Positions 22,999 through 29,954 of a DNA stretch of 33,875 nt are shown one piece after another. This DNA comes from Anaerophaga thermohalophila str. Valhall (GTDB lineage: Bacteria > Bacteroidota > Bacteroidia > Bacteroidales > Marinilabiliaceae), in contig NZ_AHZV01000015.1 of assembly GCF_000250735.1 (NCBI RefSeq), forward strand, positions 1-33,875, given 5' to 3'. Positions within the stretch are counted from its first letter, which is position 1. Each line of letters begins with the position of its first letter. A program made the translations under genes and the position numbers. The notes under the pieces were generated by a model. That model ran no database searches. It was not told the origin of the DNA and saw only the letters and a list, made by a program, of their open reading frames with translations.

Positions 22999-23064
22999 TG
23001 TGTCTGTTCAAAAAGTGCCGGTGGCAAGCGTAACTCAGCAAATGGTACTTTAAGGACAGACACT
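22999..23064 (+). repeat. Palindromic element, copy 2 (internal deletion)
   Basis: Keeps both ends (TGTGTCTGTTCAAAAAGTGC and TACTTTAAGGACAGACACT) but lacks the inner stem present in copy 1; the join reads GGCAAGCGTAACTCAGC. About 66 bases, ending 17 bases before efp. Confidence 0.85.
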
Positions 23065-23081
23065 CTTTAAGAATTAAAGAA

Positions 23082-23651
23082 ATGGCAACAACCGCAGATT
23101 TTAGAAACGGAATGTGTATCGAGTTTAACGGGCAACTGTTTTTTATTGTGCAGTTTCAGCATGTTAAACCCGGTAAGGGCCCTGCCTTTGTAAGAACTAA
23201 GTTGAAAAACGTAGCCACCGGGAAAGTGCTTGATAATACTTTTCCTTCGGGGCATAAAGTGAATGAAGCCAGGGTAGAAAGAAGGCCGCATCAGTTTCTC
23301 TATAAAGACGATCTTGGCTATCATTTCATGAACAGTGAAACATTCGAACAGATCAATTTAGCAGAAGAACTTGTTGATAATCCTCATTTGCTGAAAGAGG
23401 GTCTGGAGGTAGAGGTATTGTATCATGCCGACACCGAAACTCCTATTTTGGTCAATCTTCCGCAATTTATTACTTACGAAGTGACTTATACCGAGCCCGG
23501 TGTGCGTGGTGATACTTCATCGACTAACTCTTTGAAACCCGCCACTGTCGATACCGGCGCTACCATTATGGTACCGCTTTTTATCAATACCGGCGATAAT
23601 ATTAAAGTCGATACGCGTGATCAATCGTATGTGGAACGTGTGAAAGATTAA
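23082..23651 (+). CDS. efp: Translation elongation factor P
   Basis: 189 residues, full length. EF-P rescues ribosomes stalled on polyproline. The N-terminal domain carries the tip loop [10 protein letters not shown] with Lys32 at the position that is modified in many bacteria, flanked by Pro, so a lysine-type modification is possible. Two OB domains follow (about 66-128 and 129-189), and the conserved C-terminal part has [18 protein letters not shown] and [20 protein letters not shown]. Its leader holds element copy 2 and a candidate promoter at 22886; a strong terminator follows at 23742. Confidence 0.97.
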   Translation: MATTADFRNGMCIEFNGQLFFIVQFQHVKPGKGPAFVRTKLKNVATGKVLDNTFPSGHKVNEARVERRPHQFLYKDDLGYHFMNSETFEQINLAEELVDNPHLLKEGLEVEVLYHADTETPILVNLPQFITYEVTYTEPGVRGDTSSTNSLKPATVDTGATIMVPLFINTGDNIKVDTRDQSYVERVKD

Positions 23652-23741
23652 TTGTTTGCCTGGCGTGATCCGTCGGTTCGGGCCGGTCTTTCTCCCGGCA
23701 GTCACAAAAACGACAACAAGAAATTAACTTTTAGGGGTTTA

Positions 23742-23781
23742 ACCTGTCAAAGGAATATAATATCTCTTTGACAGGTTTTTT
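23742..23781 (+). terminator. Rho-independent terminator after efp
   Basis: ACCTGTCAAAG pairs perfectly with CTTTGACAGGT and is followed by TTTTT. Confidence 0.9.
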
Positions 23782-23859
23782 GTTACGGGAAGCATAATTT
23801 TTCGCATAAAAAAATTAAATTTCGTACATTTATCGGAAATGTAAGACACACAGCATCCC

Positions 23860-25092
23860 ATGATCACGCAGGTAAAAAAGAAACGACTACGTCTGTACAA
23901 AGACCGGCTCAATATCTTACTGGATATTGCGCAGACCATTAATCAGGATCATACGGTTGATGATTTGCTTGCCGAGTTTGAGATTTTGCTGAGGGAGGAG
24001 TTGGAAGTAGGAAAGATTCTTGTTTTTACCAACTCCGACGGAGAATGGAAAAATCTGCTGATTTCGGGGGTGTCGGCCGAAGAGGTTGAAAAGATTGATG
24101 TAGAGCGCGATCTTTTACAATACAAATCCATAGAAAATATAACACTTGCACCGCCTGTACCGCTTCAGGGATTTGATGCCGTAATTCCGCTGTTTCACCG
24201 GTACCGGGCCATTGGTTACGTTCTGATTGGCGACGTTGAGGAAGAGCAACAGGGCATCAGTCCTACCATTAAACACCTGAAACTGATTCAGATCATCTCC
24301 AATCTCATCATTGTATTCATTGAGAATAAGAGGATGCAGGAGACTATCCTCGAACAGGAGGCTATTAAGAAGGAGATGGAGGTGGCCTCAAAGATTCAAA
24401 CTCAGCTTATTCCCAGCCCCGAAGACCTGCCACGTCATAAAAAGCTGTCGCTGCAAGCGTTCTATCATCCGCACTGGGGTGTTGGAGGCGATTATTACGA
24501 TATTATACCCCTGTCTCGTAATTCCATAGGCTTCTGTGTGGCCGATGTTTCCGGCAAGGGAATTGCCGCCGCCCTTTTAATGTCCAATTTCCAGGCTGTC
24601 ATTCGCACGTTGTTTACCGCTGGCATTAATCTGAAAAAGCTGATTCACCAGCTCAATCAGCGGGTAAACAACAGCGCCAACAATGAGAAATTTATTACCA
24701 TGTTCATTGGGAAATATAATTTGCGCAGCCGCAGACTCACCTATGTTAATGCCGGACACCTTCCTCCGCTGCTTTTCGATCGCCGGAAATCGCATCTCGA
24801 TTCTCTGGACAGTGGTTGTATCGGCCTTGGAATGCTCGATGTCATTCCATCGGTGGAAGTTGGCAAAATTACTGTTCCCAAAAATGCCAAATTAATGGCG
24901 TTTACCGACGGGCTTATAGAGTTGGAACGCGATAATGAGGTACATTCAGGCCTTATGAACATCGAAAAGATTATTACCAACCGGAAAAGCATCGAAGAGA
25001 ATATGGAGGAGGCAAAACGCCTGGTGGCCCGTCATATCGAATCAGGGGCGGTTTTTGATGATATCTCGTTAATTGGTATGGAGTTTAAGTAG
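23860..25092 (+). CDS. RsbU-like PP2C (SpoIIE-type) serine/threonine phosphatase
   Basis: 410 residues. The N-terminal part (about 15-155) looks like a GAF-type sensory domain (ILLDIAQTINQDHTVDDLL ... IGYVLIGDVEEE). A helical linker (about 155-190) leads to the phosphatase domain with the metal-binding motifs VASKIQTQLIPSPEDLP, GGDYYDIIPL, ADVSGKGIAAALLMSNFQA, YVNAGHLPPLL, MAFTDGLIE and DDISLIGM at the end. Such enzymes act on anti-anti-sigma proteins in partner switching; no STAS or anti-sigma gene is nearby. The stop codon (25090-25092) overlaps the first bases of element copy 3. Confidence 0.93.
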   Translation: MITQVKKKRLRLYKDRLNILLDIAQTINQDHTVDDLLAEFEILLREELEVGKILVFTNSDGEWKNLLISGVSAEEVEKIDVERDLLQYKSIENITLAPPVPLQGFDAVIPLFHRYRAIGYVLIGDVEEEQQGISPTIKHLKLIQIISNLIIVFIENKRMQETILEQEAIKKEMEVASKIQTQLIPSPEDLPRHKKLSLQAFYHPHWGVGGDYYDIIPLSRNSIGFCVADVSGKGIAAALLMSNFQAVIRTLFTAGINLKKLIHQLNQRVNNSANNEKFITMFIGKYNLRSRRLTYVNAGHLPPLLFDRRKSHLDSLDSGCIGLGMLDVIPSVEVGKITVPKNAKLMAFTDGLIELERDNEVHSGLMNIEKIITNRKSIEENMEEAKRLVARHIESGAVFDDISLIGMEFK

Positions 25093-25215
25093 TGTCTGTC
25101 CATAAAGTATCATTTACTGTGTTATGCTCGTCCGAAAATTACTCATTTACGATGAGTAAACTCTGTATTTTCGGACTTCGCAAGCCTTGTAAATGACACT
25201 TTCTGAACAGACACA
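25091..25215 (-). repeat. Palindromic element, copy 3 (full, opposite orientation)
   Basis: Same ends as copies 1 and 4 but inner stem GTCCGAAAA... pairing with ...TTTTCGGAC in place of GCCGCCAAAA/TTTTGGCGGC, so both arms differ together. The outer stem also changes on both arms (TTTAC/GTAAA where copy 4 has TTGC/GCAA). Confidence 0.85.
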
Positions 25216-25239
25216 TGATATGTAGGAATTTTTTCCCAC

Positions 25240-25275
25240 TTTATAGACCGGCACCAAATAGTGCCCGTCTATAAA
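25240..25275. repeat. 36-bp near-perfect palindrome TTTATAGACCGGCAC...
   Basis: TTTATAGACCGGCAC pairs with GTGCCCGTCTATAAA (one mismatch) around CAAATA. It looks like two inverted TCTATAAA flank modules meeting head to head. It lies 25 bases beyond the stop of the next minus-strand gene and may also act as a terminator. Confidence 0.7.
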
Positions 25276-25300
25276 CTTTCAAAAAATCTCACAATATGTT

Positions 25301-25825
25301 TTAATCCAGTTCTTCCCAGATTTCCGAAAATTTATCCTTATAGGTGCGCACTATTCTCAGGTTGTTTTCGCCAACATCTTTTTTTAGTTGTTCCTTGTCG
25401 TGTCCCAACTCTTTATTTAGTATCCTGATGTTAATTCTTTTCTGGTCATCAGTAACATACGGGTTTTCATTGATTTGTTCTTCCGAGGTCATCAATATTT
25501 GCCTGCGTTCGGCGATCAAATCGTCGTAGTTAAGACAAAACCAGGTTTTACAAAATGTTTCCAGGGCATCCAGGAGCAGGGCGTCATATCCGTATTGATC
25601 GAGAAGCACTTCACCTTTTGCATGCAATGCAGCATCGCGGGGCCAGATATAATAAGCCTGCGACACGGTAATGCCGGCCTGCCGAAGCTGAGGTACCATC
25701 CGGGGTAAAGTTCCGATGATGTGAAGTATCTCTTTGTCGTTCAGGTTGTCTCCATCTGAATTTTGGGAGCAGACAGACATCGATAATAAAAAAGCAGCCA
25801 GAAACAGAGATAATTTAGCAAACAT
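25301..25825 (-). CDS. Exported protein of unknown function
   Basis: 174 residues, family not recognised. Residues 1-20 are a signal peptide (MFAKLSLFLAAFLLSMSVCS); the Cys before the cleavage region lacks a good lipobox. The mature part is predicted helical and charged, with AYYIWPRDAALHAKG, FCKTWFCLNYDDLIAERR and a Lys/Glu-rich end (GHDKEQLKKDVGENN). It lies 51 bases from the DUF4252 gene on the same strand and may share its transcript. Confidence 0.65.
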   Translation of the reverse strand: MFAKLSLFLAAFLLSMSVCSQNSDGDNLNDKEILHIIGTLPRMVPQLRQAGITVSQAYYIWPRDAALHAKGEVLLDQYGYDALLLDALETFCKTWFCLNYDDLIAERRQILMTSEEQINENPYVTDDQKRINIRILNKELGHDKEQLKKDVGENNLRIVRTYKDKFSEIWEELD

Positions 25826-25876
25826 GGCACTGAAAATTATGGGTCAAAGCCCGGTTTTCAACGACAAGTTAATAAT

Positions 25877-26350
25877 TTATCTCATATCATCGGCCTCAGC
25901 AACCATTTTATCAATGTCTTCCACCCTGAAATCGCCATAAAACGAGAGCATAAAAAGAGCATCATCGTCGTTGTTGACGACATGACATTCTTTAATCTTT
26001 TTCCCCGACCGGACCACAAAAACTTTGCTCTCTTCATCCATGTCATCGTCTTCAATTTCTTTGAAAGGACGACCATTAAGTGTTTTTACTATTGCTCCGA
26101 CAGAAGAGGCTGCCTTATCTTTTTCGCAAATCATCAGTTTTACTTTTTCCAGCGGTCCGGTAACCTGTTTTGATTCTTCGTCATCCACCACCATGTCAAC
26201 CAGATCAATGACATCTTTGGAAAGGGATACGATGGTTACGCCCGATGCCCCGTCAAGTTGGGCATACAGCTTTTCTGATGTGCTTAGTTGGGCTTTTGCA
26301 ACCGGGAATGCCAACAGGCAAACCCAGGTTAAAAAGAGAATTTGTTTCAT
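25877..26350 (-). CDS. DUF4252 domain-containing exported protein
   Basis: 157 residues. Signal peptide 1-20 (ending PVAKAQ). The remainder matches the small Bacteroidota DUF4252 family: ASGVTIVSLSKDVIDLVDM, then an acidic linker (DDEESKQ), then VKLMICEKDKAASSVGAI, ESKVFVVRSGKKIKE and LFMLSFYGDFRVEDIDKM. These are periplasmic proteins of unknown function, sometimes near extracytoplasmic stress regulators; the PspC/PadR block lies upstream on the same strand. Confidence 0.85.
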   Translation of the reverse strand: MKQILFLTWVCLLAFPVAKAQLSTSEKLYAQLDGASGVTIVSLSKDVIDLVDMVVDDEESKQVTGPLEKVKLMICEKDKAASSVGAIVKTLNGRPFKEIEDDDMDEESKVFVVRSGKKIKECHVVNNDDDALFMLSFYGDFRVEDIDKMVAEADDMR

Positions 26351-26357
26351 TAATTAG

Positions 26358-26440
26358 AGATTAAATAGATTAATAGATCATTAGATTTAAGATCATTTAT
26401 TACTTCTGCCTTCTGCCTGTCCAACTTCTGCCTGTCTGAT
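26358..26440. repeat. ATTAGAT words and CTGCCTT heptamers
   Basis: AT-rich words related to the ATCTA family (AATAGATTAATAGATCATTA) are followed by CTTCTGCCTTCTGCCTGTCC and another CTTCTGCCTGTC. The phrase TTTATTACTTCTGCCTTCTG recurs at 29699-29720. Confidence 0.75.
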
Positions 26441-26478
26441 ACTTTCACCTGAAAACTAAACGATTTGGTTATTCTTAT

Positions 26479-27879
26479 TCAATTTACATCAATCAAATAT
26501 TTAAACTCATCGGCAACTTTTACTACTTTGCCTTCAGGAATTTGAATGGTGACATCTATTTCCTGACCACGCATGACACCAGGTTTCTGAATGCTGAAAT
26601 AGCGGTCGAGTAATAAAAGAGAGTCGTTCTGCATGTAGAAATATTCTATCATTTCTGCATTTTCGAGTGCTTCGTCGGACGATTGTCCCCGCGATTTTTT
26701 CCGCACAGAGATTTCGAAGTTTGCGCCATCACGATTCACTTCAATATCAGGAGTTCCAACAATTACCGGTTGATCGTTCTGACGCTTGATGGAGATGCCA
26801 TCGTTGCTGAATATGTGAGTTCCCTCTCCGAGTTTTAGAGAGGCTTCGGTAGGTTCAATATAGATGGTATCTGATTCGGGAACATCGAGCAGTTTGCGTT
26901 CTTCAATTTCCATTTCGTTAGCATAGCCGGAGGCTACTTGTACGCCGGTGTAGGTGATAAGACCGATGCCAACCAGCCACAGGATGAGCGATATAACCAG
27001 GAATGCCGGCCCGCCTTTTTTGAAACGGAAGATCAGGTGCATGCCCAGATAGAATAAAACCAGCAAAGGAATACCGGCAGCCAGCAATATTCCGATGACA
27101 GCGGCCAGTCTTTGTCCGGGCATGAGAAAGAAACTTTCAAGTCCCGGCGCCCATACGCCCTCGTGGGTCAAACTTTCCAGGATGACATCAGTTAAGGAAA
27201 AGGCCATAATAATCCCGCTCAGCGAAAGGAAGGAAATGATGATAAGGAAAATGCCGGCAACAACAGCGATAACACGTAAAACACCTTTCATTGCATCGCC
27301 GTTTCCCGGACGAGACATCTGGCGTCTTCGCCAGGAATCGCTGCCGGGTGCTCCGCCCATCATCATAATGCGTTGTTGCATGGTCACCGCTTTCGGAATG
27401 GCGATCCAAAGGATGAGGTAGACCAGAACAGAAGTACCGTACAAGAATGTAGCCAGGATGAAAAGTAACCTGAACAAGACGGGGTCGGTACCAAAATAGT
27501 TTCCCAGGCCGCCACAAACACCTCCCAGCACCCGGTTGTCGGGATCACGAAACAATTGTTTTTTCACGTAAGGTTCCTCCCATGTTTTATTTTCGGTGGC
27601 TTTGTCGGGATCGTCGGGCGTTTCATAATCGCCGGGATCACCCAGGGTTTTAATGATCTCATTGACATCTTCGAGGGTAACCGATGAGGAAGCATCGGGA
27701 TGAACGCCCCGAAAGAGCTCTGCAATACGCAGGTTAATGTCCTCAAGCGTTTCTTTGGCTTCATCGGTATCGCCAAGCTTCGCTTTTACTTCCTCCAGGT
27801 AGCTGTTTAGCCGGTCATAGGCATCTTCATCTATGCTGAAAGCATGACCTGCAAGATTGATATGGATGGTTTTCTTCAT
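26479..27879 (-). CDS. PspC-domain protein with extended C-terminal region
   Basis: 466 residues. The N-terminal 90 residues (MKKTIHINLAGHAFSIDEDA, EIIKTLGDPGDYE) form the small domain shared with the neighbouring PspC protein. The PspC helix pair is at about 110-170 (LFRDPDNRVLGGVCGGLGNY, YLILWIAIPKAV). Three further membrane segments lie at about 200-320, and an exported beta-rich end (about 325-466) resembles the adhesin-like repeats seen in many long Bacteroidota PspC proteins. It ends at FKYLIDVN, somewhat earlier than many relatives, so a short C-terminal loss is possible. PspC proteins respond to inner-membrane stress. Confidence 0.9.
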   Translation of the reverse strand: MKKTIHINLAGHAFSIDEDAYDRLNSYLEEVKAKLGDTDEAKETLEDINLRIAELFRGVHPDASSSVTLEDVNEIIKTLGDPGDYETPDDPDKATENKTWEEPYVKKQLFRDPDNRVLGGVCGGLGNYFGTDPVLFRLLFILATFLYGTSVLVYLILWIAIPKAVTMQQRIMMMGGAPGSDSWRRRQMSRPGNGDAMKGVLRVIAVVAGIFLIIISFLSLSGIIMAFSLTDVILESLTHEGVWAPGLESFFLMPGQRLAAVIGILLAAGIPLLVLFYLGMHLIFRFKKGGPAFLVISLILWLVGIGLITYTGVQVASGYANEMEIEERKLLDVPESDTIYIEPTEASLKLGEGTHIFSNDGISIKRQNDQPVIVGTPDIEVNRDGANFEISVRKKSRGQSSDEALENAEMIEYFYMQNDSLLLLDRYFSIQKPGVMRGQEIDVTIQIPEGKVVKVADEFKYLIDVN

Positions 27880-27948
27880 AATTTTAGTTGTTAAATATTT
27901 TTCAGATTCTTTTCGGAGCCGGCATTCAAACTAAAAAACCGGAATCCC

Positions 27949-27972
27949 CCAGCTCATCAGCTTACCAGCTCA
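27949..27972. repeat. Octamer array CCAGCTCA/TCAGCTTA/CCAGCTCA
   Basis: Three 8-bp units; the last three bases form the stop codon (minus strand TGA) of the next PspC gene, so the repeat overlaps its 3' end. Confidence 0.6.
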
Positions 27973-28929
27973 CATAAACGTATGCATCATGTGGGGCCAA
28001 GCAAACACACCCAACATCTTAAACAGGAATGCGGCCAGTAATACCACGGCAATCAGAATAAGGAATCCTTTCATTGCAGAACGAAAAGCCAGACCCAGTA
28101 TTAAAAGAATAAGGACAAGGGGGAATATTCCCGGAAAGCCAAAGTGGCTGAACGGGAAATCGAAATGAAATGCCGGATTCCACCCCAATTCAAAAGGGAT
28201 GTTGACAAGATTTGCCATAATAATGACTCCCACGATTACAGCCGTAATTACCAGGGCTGTCCGGTCGCGTTTATGAAACCGTCCCAGGTAATCTTCACCT
28301 TTTCTGTAGGCGCGTGATTGCTGGAATTTTCGTTTTACCTCGTTGTATTCGTTGCGGATGTTTTTTTCTATGTTCGAAATGTTGACATCATGCCCTTGCA
28401 TTTCGAGCCGCTGGGCAGCTGTTAAGGCAGGGGGAATAGCTATCCACAGGATGATGTAGATAGGAATAATTGCCCCAAAGCTCAGGAAGGGTAATACTGC
28501 AAACAAAACCCTGACCACTACCCGGTCGATGTCGAAATATGCAGCAATTCCAGAGCAAACGCCGCCAAAAACGCGGTCTTCCACATCGCGATACAAACGA
28601 CGTCGTGGTGGCACTGTTGAAAAGGTATTTCCCTGCTCCTGCCCGCTGCTTTCATTGTCAGCCGGCTCTTCTGAGAAATCTTCTGGTTGTCCCATCGTAT
28701 TGACAATTTCCTCAACCAGGTCTATGGTGATAACACCTGTTGTAGGATTGATTTTATCTTCGAACAGCTCTCTTATGCGCGCTTCTATGTCATCGTAAAT
28801 TTCTTGTCCACCCTCTTTTTCGCGCGACCATATCTCAAGTTTCTTAAGATATTCTTCCAGTCGTGCAAATGCATCTTCATCGATATAGAAAGAACGGCCT
28901 GCAATATTAATGGTCACTACTTTCTTCAT
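27970..28929 (-). CDS. PspC-domain membrane stress protein
   Basis: 319 residues. The N-terminal domain (1-90, MKKVVTINIAGRSFYIDEDA, TMGQPEDFSEE) parallels the one in the PspC protein downstream. The PspC domain follows at about 110-170 (RRLYRDVEDRVFGGVCSGIA, YIILWIAIPPALT), with three more membrane segments after residue 225 and no large exported end. The start codon lies inside the PadR gene (23-base overlap), so translation is coupled to the regulator. The last residues (WPHMMHTFM) end in a repeat, which could mean that the original end is lost. Confidence 0.92.
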   Translation of the reverse strand: MKKVVTINIAGRSFYIDEDAFARLEEYLKKLEIWSREKEGGQEIYDDIEARIRELFEDKINPTTGVITIDLVEEIVNTMGQPEDFSEEPADNESSGQEQGNTFSTVPPRRRLYRDVEDRVFGGVCSGIAAYFDIDRVVVRVLFAVLPFLSFGAIIPIYIILWIAIPPALTAAQRLEMQGHDVNISNIEKNIRNEYNEVKRKFQQSRAYRKGEDYLGRFHKRDRTALVITAVIVGVIIMANLVNIPFELGWNPAFHFDFPFSHFGFPGIFPLVLILLILGLAFRSAMKGFLILIAVVLLAAFLFKMLGVFAWPHMMHTFM

Positions 28930-29263
28930 GGTTTTGATTTTTGGAGTTAATGAATTGAACAGAATTTACTAACTCTGTCCAGGACAAGTCAAGTTCCTGA
29001 AGAAACTCGCGTCCCCGGTCGGTCAGTTCATAATATTTGCGTGGCGGCCCTTGTGTCGATTCCTCCCAACGGTACGACAAGAGCCCGGCATTTTTAAGCC
29101 TTGTAAGAAGGGGGTAAAGTGTTCCCTCAACCACGATGATGCGCGCTTCCTTCATCTCATTAATGATGTCCGAAGCATAAGCATCTCCTCTTGACAGAAC
29201 GGAAAGGATGCAATATTCCAGCACTCCCTTTCGCATCTGAGCTTTGGCATTTTCTATCTTCAT
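28907..29263 (-). CDS. PadR-family transcriptional regulator
   Basis: 118 residues, the small PadR-s2 type, a winged-helix DNA-binding dimer. Seen are MRKGVLEYCILSVLSRGDAY, VVEGTLYPLLTRLKNAGLLS (recognition helix and wing) and GPPRKYYELTDRGREFL. The combination PadR-PspC-PspC is a common Bacteroidota stress block, where PadR usually represses its own operon. Overlaps the PspC gene by 23 bases and follows the small membrane protein by 12. A candidate operator is described at 29787-29811. Confidence 0.95.
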   Translation of the reverse strand: MKIENAKAQMRKGVLEYCILSVLSRGDAYASDIINEMKEARIIVVEGTLYPLLTRLKNAGLLSYRWEESTQGPPRKYYELTDRGREFLQELDLSWTELVNSVQFINSKNQNHEESSDH

Positions 29264-29275
29264 ATTTTTTTGTTT

Positions 29276-29512
29276 TTAAAACGGCAGACCAATCATGAAG
29301 GATGATGCTGCATGGTTTGATCTTTCTTCTCCCGAATCGGCTTTGGTACAATGTTCAACATCTTTCTTTAGTCTCTCAGCGGCCACTGAAGTTTCATCTG
29401 TAACCCGGGGAACGGGTTGTTGTCTCCCCGTTAATAATAAGGCCAATATGAACAGAGTGCTAAAAGCGACAATTGACCATGTTTTTCGGGTGATGTTACG
29501 ATTTTTCTTCAT
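29276..29512 (-). CDS. Small single-pass membrane protein of unknown function
   Basis: 78 residues. A basic N-terminus (MKKNRNITRKTW) precedes one membrane segment (about 13-29, SIVAFSTLFILALLL). About 49 residues would face outward, with the weakly charged ETSVAAERLKKDVEHCTK. It is the first gene of the minus-strand unit, 12 bases before padR, with GGAA just upstream of its ATG. No family recognised; it could be the sensor or partner of the PadR/PspC block. Confidence 0.6.
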   Translation of the reverse strand: MKKNRNITRKTWSIVAFSTLFILALLLTGRQQPVPRVTDETSVAAERLKKDVEHCTKADSGEERSNHAASSFMIGLPF

Positions 29513-29698
29513 TTCCTTTTATTCAAATCAAAAGCGCAAATAACGCTCCATCAATTATTCGCTATGCAGAATTCAACGTTTGCTTATCAGGCAGATTTTC
29601 AAAACAAACTGAAAGATAAATTCTTGCAATACCCGATCAAAACCGGGACAGGCTGTTGAGCCGAATCGCTCAGTTTGGTGAAAATTCTTTTCTACATA

Positions 29699-29740
29699 AT
29701 TTATTACTTCTGCCTTCTGCCTGTCGATTAACATCTAATA
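29699..29740. repeat. CTGCCTT heptamer phrase in the padR-typA gap
   Basis: TTTATTACTTCTGCCTTCTG followed by CCTGTCGATTAACATCTAAT, a near copy of the phrase at 26396-26415. The rest of 29513-29954 holds the promoter and operator candidates listed separately and nothing else recognisable. Confidence 0.7.
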
Positions 29741-29767
29741 CTTGTTTATACACTGAATAGGGTATTG

Positions 29768-29811
29768 CAAATATATGAATAAAATTTAGTACTATGTAAT
29801 ACCAAGTATTA
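29768..29811 (-). promoter_or_regulatory. Candidate promoter and PadR operator
   Basis: On the minus strand 29768-29775 reads TATATTTG, a full -7 match for the small-protein/padR/PspC unit. Just upstream are two palindromes, TAGTACTA (29787-29794) and TAATAC-CAA-GTATTA (29797-29811, read on plus). A repressor bound there would cover the -33 region. Confidence 0.5.
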
Positions 29812-29924
29812 TTTTTTTGAATGAAATTTGATTTTTTTGATTCACGCTGCTAAAAGGGGCCTGCGTTAAATAAATTTAACACCACATAAAACAGGGGATG
29901 GCTGCTTGTTGTTATTAAAAAGCG

Positions 29925-29932
29925 TAATTTTG
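29925..29932 (+). promoter_or_regulatory. Putative -7 box for typA (TAATTTTG)
   Basis: TAATTTTG matches TAnnTTTG, 22 bases before the typA ATG; a TTG lies 16 bases further upstream. The start is also preceded by a good Shine-Dalgarno sequence, AAGGAG, which is unusual in this window. Confidence 0.55.
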
Positions 29933-29954
29933 CACGCTATTTTAAGGAGTAATT

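Noticed and set aside
22711-25215. Possible CRISPR array from the repeated 25-mers
   Set aside because: Copies are few, irregularly spaced, in both orientations and paired as inverted ends of one element; no cas genes.
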